A stretch of DNA of 64,000 nt, from positions 2,923,001 through 2,987,000 of the forward strand of contig NZ_FXWM01000001.1 in the NCBI RefSeq assembly GCF_900177675.1, in the 5' to 3' direction. Position numbers and translations under genes: made by a program. The notes under the pieces were generated by a model, which did no database searches, had not been told where the DNA came from, and saw only the letters and a list, made by a program, of their open reading frames with translations. Each line of letters opens with the position of its first letter. Positions within the stretch are counted from its first letter, which is position 1. This stretch comes from Bacillus sp. OV166 (lineage in GTDB: Bacteria > Bacillota > Bacilli > Bacillales > Cytobacillaceae). Shown in pieces: positions 36,533 to 45,370 of the stretch.

Positions 36533-36968
36533 ATGATGTCAATTAGTTTGAACCCGTATTTGTTTTTTGACGGTAACACGAGAGAAGCGGTCCATTTTTA
36601 CGAGAAAGCGCTTGGCGGGAAAGTGATGGGTATCATGACGTACGGAGATATTGCCGGCGGACCCGAATCATCCGTTTACGGATGACATGAAGGATCGCGT
36701 TATGCATGCACACTTGAAAGTAGGCGACGCGGATCTCATGTTCAGCGATACGTTCGCAGGCATGCCTTATCAGCCAGGCGATACGATTCAGATTGCCATC
36801 CATCCCAAAGAAGAGGCTAGAGCTAGAGAAATCTTCGCCGCTTTGGAAGACGGCGGACAAGTCATTATGCCCCTTCAGAAGACGGATTGGAGCCCCTTGT
36901 ACGGGCAAGTAAAGGACAAGTTCGGCGTTACTTTCAACGTGAATGTCCCAGGAGAGCAACCGCAGTAA
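36533..36968 (+). pseudogene. PhnB-like VOC protein, frameshifted; GC-rich
   Basis: MMSISLNPYLFFDGNTREAV...TYGD reads in one frame to about 36650; MPADPNHPFTDDMKDRVMHA...EDGGQVIMPLQKTDWSPLYG continues in the +1 frame. One extra T at 36651/36652 explains the break (GATATTGCCG for GATATGCCG). Base composition is clearly more GC-rich than the neighbours, suggesting transfer from a Paenibacillus-like donor. Paralogous to 19804-20208. Confidence 0.85.
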
Positions 36969-37000
36969 TAACAAACAGACTTCCGCTCCACCAACAAACA

Positions 37001-37032
37001 AAGCCTCCTATTCGCGAATGGCCAGGAGGCTT
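37001..37032 (+). terminator. hairpin after VOC gene
   Basis: GCCTCCT ... AGGAGGC stem with a 13-base loop; no long T run. Confidence 0.5.
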
Positions 37033-37089
37033 ACTCAATTGCAAATACAATGGTTGTGTGGCTAATGAGTAAATCATACGAGGCCAAGC

Positions 37090-37160
37090 TTCTTCAATAA
37101 TCGGGCGCTTTTCTGGAACATGGAAAGCGTCTTTTTTATCGGGCCAGTTTGTTGAACAAC
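37090..37160 (+). repeat. palindromic element, diverged copy
   Basis: TTCTTCAATAATCGGGCGCT, hairpin with TTTTTT, then GGGCCAGTTTGTTGAACAA. Confidence 0.55.
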
Positions 37161-37211
37161 ACTTGGTAGTTAATTTAGATATTTATGTAAATAATTGAGA
37201 TTGTCAAGGAA

Positions 37212-37248
37212 TGTACTTAAAGTAACTGTCAGGTTAGTTGAACAAGAA
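37212..37248 (+). repeat. palindromic element, short copy
   Basis: GTACTTAAAGTAAC then TGTCAGGTTAGTTGAACAAG; the central hairpin is missing. Confidence 0.6.
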
Positions 37249-37305
37249 ATGATATAATATGGTATTAATTTGTATAATGGGAGTAGCTGTTCAAGGAGTT
37301 ACAAA

Positions 37306-37893
37306 ATGATTCAAATACACAAAAAGTCTGGTACTGTAATCATTGTAATACACGAAATTTATGGAATTAACCAACATATGCAGAGTTTTTGTGAATTATT
37401 ATCAAAACAAAGTTTTGATGTCATTTGCCCAAATTTATTAGAACGAGAGACACCTTTCGATTATTTTCAAGAGGAAGTTGCTTATCGTAATTTTATGGAT
37501 AACGTTGGATTCGCTTACGCTTTGCATAAAATAAAAGATATATTATCAGATGTTAAAGATGAATACGAAAAAATATTTATCATTGGATTTAGTGTAGGGG
37601 CAACTGTTGCTTGGTTGTGTAGTGACGAAGAATGTGTCGATGGAGTAGTTGGATACTATGGTTCACGTATTAGGAATTATGTGGAATTAACACCACAATG
37701 TCCTACAATGCTATTCTTTCCGCAAGAAGAAAAATCATTTAATGTGGACGAGTTAATTTCAACTTTAGAAAATATCGAAATACATAAATTTAACGGAAAA
37801 CACGGATTCAGTGACCCTTACTCTCCACAATATAATGAAAAATCAGCACAAAAAGCATTTAGTGAAATGGTGAATTTTTTAATGAACCATTAA
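37306..37893 (+). CDS. dienelactone hydrolase-family protein
   Basis: 195 residues, alpha/beta hydrolase of the DLH family: HEIYGIN near the N-terminus, nucleophile elbow GFSVGA (serine in place of the usual cysteine) and terminal catalytic His in GKHGF. ATG 37306 has AAGGAG; the upstream in-frame start 37270 lacks one. Monocistronic, with repeat elements on both sides. Confidence 0.85.
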   Translation: MIQIHKKSGTVIIVIHEIYGINQHMQSFCELLSKQSFDVICPNLLERETPFDYFQEEVAYRNFMDNVGFAYALHKIKDILSDVKDEYEKIFIIGFSVGATVAWLCSDEECVDGVVGYYGSRIRNYVELTPQCPTMLFFPQEEKSFNVDELISTLENIEIHKFNGKHGFSDPYSPQYNEKSAQKAFSEMVNFLMNH

Positions 37894-37913
37894 TTAAATA
37901 TATAGAGGTGTTA

Positions 37914-38003
37914 TTAAGATAACGGGTGCTAATGCTCAAGAAGGATCGCTGCGGCGGTCTATTTTTTCTTCCACTAACGAAGCAGGTTTGTTGAGAAGGA
38001 AAA
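37914..38003 (+). repeat. palindromic element, full copy
   Basis: AAGATAACGGGTGC, hairpin GATCGCTGCGGCGGTC with TTTTTT, then CCACTAACGAAGCAGGTTTG TTGA. Placed 20 bases after the hydrolase stop. Confidence 0.8.
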
Positions 38004-38060
38004 AAGAAACTTTTGTTGAATATTAGGTTAAATTCGATGAAAGGAGAGAATCGTATATTC

Positions 38061-39152
38061 ATGGAATTATCAATGTCTCAATTATTGGCTTTAGAGAATA
38101 TTACAAGGTATGCAAGGAACAATAGACATGAAGCTAAAGAAACAATTAATCACATACTTAAAATGTCTAATATCTCGGATAAAATATTTGAAAATGCTGT
38201 TGTTAAAATAAAGGCTCACGCAAAGATAGGATTACATTTTCATCCAGATAGACCAGATTCAACTATGAAATGCGTTGCTGAAGCACTGTTGGAGCAGGGA
38301 ATATATAAGAGCCAGTTTGAAACATTTATATCTAATGGCAGCGTATCCGCATACCCAGGTGGGGAACGCGACCTTTGGGAGAAGAGAATTTTTGGTGGAG
38401 CATATCAACTGGAGGGCACAACCAATAACCAACGTCCTAAATATGGGGCACTAAATTTGATGTTGCACCCAGATGGACCTGCTCCACGTTTTGGATCATG
38501 CTATTTTCTTCTATCCCCCAAGGTTTCATATCGTTCCACTTACACCTATTTAGATTCGCATCAAGGCCCAAAAGAAAAGGGTACCAATAAAGAGTTTGAC
38601 CTCATTTTGGCTGCACTCTTGGAAGAGGCGTTCTTAAGAGATTTTGCAATTGGCGAAAGAAATCTGACACCAGCAAGTTTAATCAATCATTTGCTGGTTA
38701 ATCTTGAAAGACCATTTACGGACCCAGCAAACAAAGAGCCTAACCGCAATCTTAATCACTATATTGAAGCCCAGGTTCATGGTGATATATCACTCAAAGA
38801 AGACGCGGAAGTGCTTGTTGCAGATCCTTCTTTCAAGGAAACTTATGTAGGGAGAATCTTGGAACAAATATGCCATAAGTATTCCATTGATCTGTATTGG
38901 CACAGGGGCTTTGCTCTTATGGTAGATGAAGTTCCTTCTGATTTTAGAGGTCCATCAATGCCTTCCTTGGCAAAACGCATTGCACAAAATAATTTTATCG
39001 ATGCAAAGATAATTGGATCTGCCGTATTGGATTTAAACCGCAATCCTGAAACTTGGAGTGATCGCGGAACTTATAAGGAGGTACTTCAGGAATTAAAACT
39101 ATTGTGGCACGTTTTAGTGAGATATGGAAAGCAATATCCGACATTGAAATAA
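38061..39152 (+). CDS. DUF3626 domain protein
   Basis: About 363 residues matching DUF3626 (HFHPDRP near residue 60, then GGAYQLEG..KYGALNLM..GPAPRFGSCYF, and the C-terminal LYWHRGFALMVDEVPSDFRGP). Function unknown; the histidine- and aspartate-rich motifs suggest an enzyme. Start uncertain: ATG 38061 fits family length, ATG 38037 is an alternative, and the AAGGAG at 38041 lies between them. Confidence 0.82.
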   Translation: MELSMSQLLALENITRYARNNRHEAKETINHILKMSNISDKIFENAVVKIKAHAKIGLHFHPDRPDSTMKCVAEALLEQGIYKSQFETFISNGSVSAYPGGERDLWEKRIFGGAYQLEGTTNNQRPKYGALNLMLHPDGPAPRFGSCYFLLSPKVSYRSTYTYLDSHQGPKEKGTNKEFDLILAALLEEAFLRDFAIGERNLTPASLINHLLVNLERPFTDPANKEPNRNLNHYIEAQVHGDISLKEDAEVLVADPSFKETYVGRILEQICHKYSIDLYWHRGFALMVDEVPSDFRGPSMPSLAKRIAQNNFIDAKIIGSAVLDLNRNPETWSDRGTYKEVLQELKLLWHVLVRYGKQYPTLK

Positions 39153-39168
39153 AGGTGAATTACGAATG

Positions 39169-39245
39169 CGATTCTTCAATAGGAAGGTCGCTCGGGGAAA
39201 AAGTAGGGGGTTAATTCAACTAACGCATGCTTTATTTGTTGCCAC
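39169..39245 (+). repeat. palindromic element, diverged copy
   Basis: TTCTTCAATAGGAAGGTCGC and TTCAACTAACGCATGCTTTA fragments 30 bases after the DUF3626 gene. Confidence 0.5.
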
Positions 39246-39439
39246 TCGTAAGTTCTCCCAAGAGATTAGGCATCATATTATATTTTTAATAGTATTTTAC
39301 TGATTTATATAGCTATTTCATCACATATTCCTATGATTTGTTTCTTTAAAATTATTATCTTTAAAAAATATTGACAAATTTACTTCTCATCCGTATAGTA
39401 TTGGATATTATAAAAAATATTCAGATATAATTTTCAAAA

Positions 39440-39711
39440 CGCAAAGATCAGGAGTAGTAAAAGCTCATTATTCGGTAAAGAGAGCTGCGGGTTGGTGCAA
39501 CGCAGTCCAATGATACTTTGAACTTGCCTGGGAGTGGTAAAGCGAAAGATTAGAGTTAATCTATTCTCTGGTTTTAACGATTGACCTTCGTTACAAGGTT
39601 TTTAAAGCAGGGTTCGAAAAGAGCCAATAAGAGTGGTACCGCGGTAAGCTTATGGCATATCGTCTCTTTCTTCATTTGATTATGAAGAAAGAGACGATAT
39701 GCCTTTTATGA
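39440..39711 (+). ncRNA. T-box leader of amino-acid permease
   Basis: Stem I region (AAAGAGAGCTGCGGGTTGGT GCAACGCAG), the conserved T-box AATAAGAGTGGTACCGCGG at 39626-39644, then a terminator with a 22-bp perfect stem (39654-39675 with 39682-39703). Uncharged tRNA binding should prevent termination. I could not assign the specifier codon with confidence. Confidence 0.92.
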
Positions 39712-39730
39712 TTTTTTGGGAGGTTAGGAT

Positions 39731-41080
39731 ATGGAAACGGACAAACGGAATTTACAGAGGACAATGACTTCAAGGCATATTACGATGATGGCATTAGGCG
39801 GTGCCATTGGGGCAGGTTTATTTAAAGGAAGCAGTTCAGCAATTGATATGGCAGGCCCATCCGTAATAATTGCTTACTTGATAGGGGGCATCATCCTATT
39901 ATTCATCATGCAAGGTTTAGCTGAAATGGCGGTGCGTAATAGCGGTGCAAGAACATTCAGGGATCTTGTCCAATCTATTTTAGGAAAGTATCCTGCCTAT
40001 TTCCTTGATTGGATCTATTGGAAAATGTGGGTATTGAACATCACGGCCGAATCAGTCGTTGCGGCTATTTTCATTCAATATTGGGTGCCTGAATATCCAA
40101 TCTGGATACTTGCATTAGCTGTTTCGGTGTTAGTTACAGCAATCAACTTGCTATCAGTAAAGGTTTTTGCTGAAACGGAGTACTGGCTTGCTTTAATTAA
40201 AATTACCGTCATCATTGTGTTCATCATGGCTGGATTATTGTTGCTGCTCGTGACTTTTGGTGATCATACAGCAGTCGGTTTCTCTAACTTGACTGACCAT
40301 GGCGGTTTCTTCCCGAATGGATTAACAGGTTTAATCACGGCGATGCTGGTGGTAATTTATTCATATGGCGGTACAGAAATTATCGGGGTCACATTGGCAG
40401 AAACGAAAAATCCCGAAAAAGTGGTTCCAAAAGCCGTTCGCAGTACATTGGTCAGGATCATTTCTTTCTATATCATTCCATTTTTCATCATCGTTAGTTT
40501 AATTCCTTGGAACGAAGTAAACGGGGTGCCTGAAAGTCCGTTTGTGATGGTCTTTCAAATGATAGGGATTCCAGGTGCTGACCATATTATGAACGCCGTT
40601 GTTCTAATAGCGATTATTTCATCGATGAACTCTGGATTGTATGGTTCATCCCGCGTTCTGTATACACAAGCCGTGGACGGTCGCATTCCGAAAATCTTTT
40701 CAAGTTTATCCAAGAAGAAAGTTCCTGTTTACGCAATATTAATGTGTACTTCCACTTTATTTGGCGGTGTACTGATTTCCTTATTTGCTGGAAGCAAGAC
40801 CTTCGATTTCCTGATGGGATCGCTGGGATATACCGTATTATTCATCTGGTTGATCATAGCCTTCGCCCATTTGAAATCACGTAAACAACAGCCCGGAAAA
40901 ACAAGTGCCTATTCAGTTAAATGGTTCCCGTATACGACTTGGGCTGCAATCATCGCTTTAATTACGATCCTGATCGGAATCATTTTCACGACATCCATCA
41001 TCGTAACGATCATTACACTTTGCATCTACATCTTTATTACCTTAACGTATGTATGGAAAAGACGCCTTAACAAAATCTAG
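39731..41080 (+). CDS. APC-family amino-acid permease (YbxG/YbgF-like)
   Basis: 449 residues, twelve membrane helices. Opens with the AAT-group signature SRHITMMALGGAIGAGLFKGS. Takes up an amino acid with proton or sodium symport; related Bacillus permeases carry threonine or similar substrates. Controlled by the T-box leader directly upstream, so its substrate should match the tRNA sensed. GGGAGG before ATG. Confidence 0.9.
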   Translation: METDKRNLQRTMTSRHITMMALGGAIGAGLFKGSSSAIDMAGPSVIIAYLIGGIILLFIMQGLAEMAVRNSGARTFRDLVQSILGKYPAYFLDWIYWKMWVLNITAESVVAAIFIQYWVPEYPIWILALAVSVLVTAINLLSVKVFAETEYWLALIKITVIIVFIMAGLLLLLVTFGDHTAVGFSNLTDHGGFFPNGLTGLITAMLVVIYSYGGTEIIGVTLAETKNPEKVVPKAVRSTLVRIISFYIIPFFIIVSLIPWNEVNGVPESPFVMVFQMIGIPGADHIMNAVVLIAIISSMNSGLYGSSRVLYTQAVDGRIPKIFSSLSKKKVPVYAILMCTSTLFGGVLISLFAGSKTFDFLMGSLGYTVLFIWLIIAFAHLKSRKQQPGKTSAYSVKWFPYTTWAAIIALITILIGIIFTTSIIVTIITLCIYIFITLTYVWKRRLNKI

Positions 41081-41176
41081 CAGAAGTGATAATTAATAAT
41101 AATTGAAATAGATGGTTATTATCATCAAGCCTTACTTAAGGCAGCTCATTTAGCCACTACACTCATGCTAGACCTG

Positions 41177-41272
41177 TTCTTCAATTAACGGGTGCTTGAT
41201 TTAAAAACCAGAGCTGTCATTTAGGCAGCTTTTCTTGTTTCACTAACGGGGCAGGTTAGTAGAATAAGCAAT
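41177..41272 (+). repeat. palindromic element, full copy
   Basis: TTCAATTAACGGGTGC, hairpin GAGCTG tcatttagg CAGCTTTTC, TTCACTAACGGGGCAGGTTA GTAGAATAAG. The hairpin is the same as in the copy at 63174. Confidence 0.85.
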
Positions 41273-41395
41273 CGTTTTTTAAAGAGTAGAAGTAGTAATT
41301 TAATATCCGAATTTGTGAGAACTAGTAATTCAATCCTAGATATTACTGTGAATTCTAATCTTTCGATATATAATAACTACGAGGAGGTTGGTAAC

Positions 41396-42376
41396 ATGAA
41401 AGCAATTCAAGTTACACAATTTGGTGGACCTGAGAAATTAGTATATACAGACGTTGAGGATGTAGTAGCAGGAAAGGGAGAGGTATGTGTTCGTTTATAT
41501 GCGGCGGGTGTCAATCCGAGTGATACTTACACATTAACAGGTACATATGCGTTTTGTATACCTCAGTTGCCTTATACCCCAGGCTTAGACGGTGCAGGGA
41601 TTGTGGAGTCTATTGGAGGAGGAGTCACAAATGTTCGCGTTGGTGATCGTGTATTTATTGCATCCTTAATGCAAAGTAAAAGTCCAGGCACATTTGCACA
41701 AAAAATAGTATGTGATGCAACTTTGGTTCATTCATTACCAGACCATGTATCTTTTGAACAAGGTGCAGCATTAGGAGTACCTGCATCGACTGCATATCGT
41801 GCATTATTTCAACGTGCCTGTCTGAAGCCTGGTCAGACCGTATTTATTCATGGAGCCAGTGGTGGGGTTGGATTACAGGTTGTGCAAATGGCGAAATCTC
41901 ACGGTGCTAAAGTGATTGGAACAGCAAGTAAATCAGAGGGTAAAAAAATGGTTCAGCAAGCTGGCGCAGATGTTGTCATTGATCATGTGACAGAAGCAAC
42001 GATTGAAGATGTGTTAGCCTTAACTGATGGCAATGGACCTGATGTAATTATTGAGTTTTTAGCAAATATTAATTTAGAAACAGATTTAAAGCTGATTGCA
42101 CCATTTGGTAAAATTGTAATAGTTGGAAATCGTGGTTCCATAGAAATAAATCCACGTCTTGCAATGCAAAAGGAATGTGATATTTTAGCAACAGCCCTTT
42201 GGAACGCACCAAAAGATGAATATGAACAAAGCATTCATGGTGTAATTGGCATGCTAAAAAGTGGCGCACTTAGTCCGATTATTGGTACAACTTTGCCACT
42301 CCAGCAAGCATCGCAGGGCTTTGAACAGCTAGCAAAAGGTATAGGAAATGGTAAACTTGTTTTAACAATTGACTAA
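41396..42376 (+). CDS. NADPH:quinone oxidoreductase-type MDR enzyme
   Basis: 326 residues. Zinc-free medium-chain reductase: MKAIQVTQFGGPE start, GVNPSDTY, Rossmann motif GASGGVGLQVVQMAKSHGA. Reduces quinones or enones with NADPH. ATG 41396 has GAGGAGG; the longer in-frame start at 41315 has none. It lies next to a DoxX/pirin/HxlR redox group. Confidence 0.9.
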   Translation: MKAIQVTQFGGPEKLVYTDVEDVVAGKGEVCVRLYAAGVNPSDTYTLTGTYAFCIPQLPYTPGLDGAGIVESIGGGVTNVRVGDRVFIASLMQSKSPGTFAQKIVCDATLVHSLPDHVSFEQGAALGVPASTAYRALFQRACLKPGQTVFIHGASGGVGLQVVQMAKSHGAKVIGTASKSEGKKMVQQAGADVVIDHVTEATIEDVLALTDGNGPDVIIEFLANINLETDLKLIAPFGKIVIVGNRGSIEINPRLAMQKECDILATALWNAPKDEYEQSIHGVIGMLKSGALSPIIGTTLPLQQASQGFEQLAKGIGNGKLVLTID

Positions 42377-42450
42377 TTATTCTGCATGATTATTAATAGA
42401 CTCATTCAAAAGCTTTATTAAAAAGAGCTATATTGAAAGATTGTGAAAAC

Positions 42451-42546
42451 TTGTACTTAAAGTAACGGGTGCAAGAGTTTAAAATTGGGATTGCTGTGCA
42501 ATCCCTTTACTTGTTGTACTAACGTAAGCAGTTTAGTTGAATAAAG
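42451..42546 (+). repeat. palindromic element, full copy
   Basis: TTGTACTTAAAGTAACGGGT GCAAGAG, hairpin GGGATTGC tgt GCAATCCC, TTGTACTAACGTAAGCAGTT TAGTTGAATAAAG. The central stem is perfect. Confidence 0.88.
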
Positions 42547-42613
42547 AATGTCGCTGCCTGTCCCATACAAAGACCTTTTAACCATTATAGAAATGCTTAA
42601 TGATGGTTTCACA

Positions 42614-42644
42614 ACAAACGCTCAGAATTAGCTTCTGAGCGTCT
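42614..42644. terminator. hairpin 3' of doxX
   Basis: ACGCTCAGAA ttagc TTCTGAGCGT between convergent quinone reductase and DoxX genes. Confidence 0.6.
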
Positions 42645-42688
42645 GATTCCTTGAATCCAAAACATTTGCCGTTATAAATGGATATAAT

Positions 42689-43087
42689 TTAAAATAAAAT
42701 AGCATCGAGTGAATATTGTCCTGCACCCGTAAGAGCTACACCAATTGCTACAACTAATACAGCAAGACAGTATTCATATCCACCCTTTGTAATCCAGTAA
42801 CCATTTGGTCCGTGGACTTTTAAAATCCCTACTACCATTGTTCCAGCAATCACAATACCTGCAAGAGGGGTAAGTAACCCTAACGCAAACATAGCTCCAC
42901 CTATTAATTCCGATAGGCTAGCGAGTAACGCCATTGTTACCCCTGGTCTTATTCCCAATTTTTCAAAATGCTCCCCAGTTACTTTTAAACCACCGCCGCC
43001 ACCAAAGCCGAATAACTTTTGGGCTCCGTGAGCTATGAATGACAATCCAATTACTAAGCGTATTAACAATAAACCTAACCCTATCAT
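42689..43087 (-). CDS. DoxX-family membrane protein
   Basis: 132 residues, four membrane helices, DoxX fold: RLVIGLSFIAHGAQKLFGF and HFEKLGI...PGVTM. DoxX proteins are membrane parts of thiol/redox-stress complexes. AAAGGAG before ATG. 90 bases downstream of the pirin gene, probably the same transcript under HxlR control. Confidence 0.88.
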   Translation of the reverse strand: MIGLGLLLIRLVIGLSFIAHGAQKLFGFGGGGGLKVTGEHFEKLGIRPGVTMALLASLSELIGGAMFALGLLTPLAGIVIAGTMVVGILKVHGPNGYWITKGGYEYCLAVLVVAIGVALTGAGQYSLDAILF

Positions 43088-43177
43088 CTTTTTGCTCCTT
43101 TAATTATCTTTAATTATCTTTATTTAATTTGTTCGTTGATGAGTTAATCAAATTCACTCAACTATTTCCATAAATCT

Positions 43178-44020
43178 TTAATCTACTGGAGTTTCGAATT
43201 TACCCTCCTGATAATCCCGATAAGCCTGTCGTATTTCTTCTTCTGAATTCATTACGAAAGGTCCATATGCTACTACAGGTTCTCTGAGAGGTTCACCTGC
43301 AAAAAGAACAAGTCGTAATTTTTCGTTTGCAGAAATGTGAATACTGCTCATTTCCCCATCATTTACGGAACCTAGCCACATTGCTTGCCCTTTTTTCGCC
43401 TCAACTTTATTTTCACCAAATGTTCCACTTCCTTCTAATACATAAATATAGCCATTATAGGTACCAGGAAGGTCTTGACTAATGGATGCTCCTTCTTCCA
43501 ACACCATTTCTACAAACGTGACAGGTGCGTAATTCAGGGTGTTCGATACAACATCTCCAGACGAACCTGAATATACTCGAATTAAGGCACCGTTCTCTTG
43601 ACGAACAGGCATATCTTTTGTGTGCATATTTTGATAACGGGGTTTTACCATTTTATATTTACGAGGTAGATTAACCCAAAGCTGAAGAAGATGAACTGTT
43701 TCACCGTCAAGTGGTGATTCATTATGGATCACTCCTCTACCAGCAGTCATAAATTGAAGGTCCCCTTTTTCTAGGATTCCACCCGCCCCCGTAGCATTGT
43801 CATAATGATTAAGCCTTCCGTCAATGATAAATGTTAAGGTCTCTATACCACGATGGGGATGCTCACTAAATGCTCCTTTTTGAAATTTATCTTCCATTAG
43901 TAATAAGAACGGGTCATAATCTACCCAGTTGCCAGGTGCAAGGATAGGACTTGCGGTATGAATGTTGCTTATTTTTTGTTCGGTTACTGTCCATACTTTT
44001 TTTATTTCACGACGTTTAAT
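43178..44020 (-). CDS. pirin-family protein (apparent ATT start)
   Basis: About 280 residues, bicupin pirin with the metal site HPHRGIETLTF, HNESP and C-terminal cupin. Some pirins have quercetinase activity. The Shine-Dalgarno AAGGGGG (44029-44035) lies eight bases before an in-frame ATT at 44018-44020, encoding (M)KRREIKKVWTV. The in-frame ATGs at 44065 and 44056 lie upstream of that site and have no ribosome binding site. Divergent from hxlR, upstream of doxX. Confidence 0.82.
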   Translation of the reverse strand: MKRREIKKVWTVTEQKISNIHTASPILAPGNWVDYDPFLLLMEDKFQKGAFSEHPHRGIETLTFIIDGRLNHYDNATGAGGILEKGDLQFMTAGRGVIHNESPLDGETVHLLQLWVNLPRKYKMVKPRYQNMHTKDMPVRQENGALIRVYSGSSGDVVSNTLNYAPVTFVEMVLEEGASISQDLPGTYNGYIYVLEGSGTFGENKVEAKKGQAMWLGSVNDGEMSSIHISANEKLRLVLFAGEPLREPVVAYGPFVMNSEEEIRQAYRDYQEGKFETPVD

Positions 44021-44092
44021 ATTATTTGCCCCCTTTTCATAATCATAATAAACCATTAAAATCAAATATATAAGTATGCACTTTGAAGATAT

Positions 44093-44114
44093 ATAGTATG
44101 TAAAAAGATACTAT
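44093..44114. promoter_or_regulatory. putative HxlR operator
   Basis: ATAGTAT-N8-ATACTAT perfect inverted repeat directly before the HxlR ribosome binding site, in the divergent pirin/HxlR intergenic region. Confidence 0.55.
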
Positions 44115-44125
44115 TGGAGGTAAAG

Positions 44126-44464
44126 ATGAAAATAAAACCTGAATATTGTAAAGTACACGATGCTCTTTCCATCTTGGTTGGGAAATGGAAGCCTATCATC
44201 TTATTGTATCTAATGTCGGAAGGCACAATGAGATATGGAGAATTAAAAAAAGCACTTGTAGGCATTACCCCCAAAATGCTAACAAATCAATTACGAGAAC
44301 TAGAGGAGGAGGGGCTCATAAGTCGAGAGGTATATCGTGAAGTCCCACCTAAAGTGGAATATTCTATAACCGAATATGGAATGACATTGAAGCCGATTTT
44401 AGATTCAATGCACGAATGGAGTATGGAACATAAAAAGAAAAAATTGAAAAATACAATGGATTAA
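44126..44464 (+). CDS. HxlR-family transcriptional regulator
   Basis: 112 residues, winged helix HxlR: CKVHDALSILVGKWKPIILLYL, GITPKMLTNQLRELEEEGLI. Cys8 is at the position used for redox or quinone sensing in HypR/QorR-type members. ATG 44126 with TTGGAGG; TTG 44114 overlaps that site. Likely represses the divergent pirin-doxX unit and itself. Confidence 0.9.
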   Translation: MKIKPEYCKVHDALSILVGKWKPIILLYLMSEGTMRYGELKKALVGITPKMLTNQLRELEEEGLISREVYREVPPKVEYSITEYGMTLKPILDSMHEWSMEHKKKKLKNTMD

Positions 44465-44528
44465 CATTTCCTTCCTTGTGATAATGAAGACATAAATACA
44501 TTTTCTGAATTTTGTTCTTCAACTAACA

Positions 44529-44815
44529 GATACCCAAGGTAAGAATCGATTTGATGAAAGAATTAAAACTTTTATAAAGGACAATGGACGATTAACAGTA
44601 GTACAAATTGAATCGGATGATGTTGGTGGATTAAAGATATCTTTTCTGATGGATATGTACTTGAGGCTTTTCCAGATAGTTCAGAGGAAGATGAACAAAG
44701 TGAACACTGGAGGTTCTTTAACAGAAAAGATAATAGTTCACATTTTGTTTTACTGGAAAGGGAATCGAAAAGGTTTGAACTTGAACAACATTGTGAAGAA
44801 ATGTACTTACACTAA
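44529..44815 (+). pseudogene. frameshifted hypothetical protein gene
   Basis: DTQGKNRFDERIKTFIKDNG...VVQIESDDVGGLKI reads to about 44640; the next frame continues FSDGYVLEAFPDSSEEDEQS EHWRFFNRKDN...EEMYLH. One missing base joins them. No start codon is visible: the frame enters from a repeat-like TTCAACTAACAGATAC. The TAA stop lies inside the following repeat element. Confidence 0.6.
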
Positions 44816-44884
44816 CGGGGTGCTTTACTTCAATGGTGGTAAGGCATTTTCTTATTCAAGTAACTTAGCAGGTTAGTGGAATAA
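44802..44884 (+). repeat. palindromic element, full copy
   Basis: GTACTTACACTAACGGGGTG C ... TTCAAGTAACTTAGCAGGTT AGTGGAATAAC. Its CACTAAC supplies the stop codon of the upstream pseudogene. Confidence 0.8.
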
Positions 44885-44936
44885 CACAAATGGGTGATTA
44901 TGGTATAATTGGATTTTGAGGGGGTGTCTATAGAGC

Positions 44937-45188
44937 ATAGTTCTCCAAGCATTTATTTGCTCAGTAATAATTCACGTAACTTATTTTTCCAGTATATTTT
45001 TAGTAGGTTATATAAAAACGTGCCTTTATAAACCTGATATTGCAAGTGAGTGGGATAAAATAGATACACTTCAAAATGAAGTAGCGTTTGGTATGGTCAT
45101 TTCTCCTGTTCTTTCTCTATTAACATTTATAGGAGTGGCTGTTATTTGCGGAATTATTATATTATTGTATAAAAGATTGTTGAACTAA
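44937..45188 (+). CDS. small two-helix membrane protein without standard start
   Basis: An 83-codon frame encodes two hydrophobic helices (AFICSVIIHVTYFSSIFLVG and PVLSLLTFIGVAVICGIIIL) with a polar middle (YKPDIASEWDKIDTLQ). TATAAT lies at 44903 and GAGGGGGTG at 44918. The first codon after the site is ATA 44937; no ATG, GTG or TTG fits. The TAA stop lies in an AACTAAC repeat motif. Real gene with odd start, or a decayed one. Confidence 0.4.
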   Translation: MVLQAFICSVIIHVTYFSSIFLVGYIKTCLYKPDIASEWDKIDTLQNEVAFGMVISPVLSLLTFIGVAVICGIIILLYKRLLN

Positions 45189-45230
45189 CTGGGCGATGCT
45201 TCAATAATGAAGGTTTGCTTGTTTTTTTAC
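45178..45230 (+). repeat. palindromic element, partial copy
   Basis: TTGTTGAACTAACTGGGCGA TGC then TTTGCTTGTTTTTTT; the right half is missing. No gene is seen from here to 45370. Confidence 0.6.
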
Positions 45231-45370
45231 AAATAAAGCAGCATGTTTATTTAGTAACAAGGGCTTGAATTCCGTGTTAGAACTTTATTATTAGATATTT
45301 TATATAGTGGGGATAATACCACTTCAATTAAAGAAAATTTGCATGTTGACAAAAAAGGGGGCAATACAAG

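Noticed and set aside
41177..41272. Classical integron attC site
   Set aside because: Arms lack the GTTRRRY/RYYYAAC core sites and no IntI-type integrase is present; only the layout is similar.
44649..44876. 75-residue plus-strand frame with ATG at 44649
   Set aside because: It is in the wrong frame relative to the protein-like sequence (EAFPDSSEEDEQSEHW) and ends inside a repeat element.
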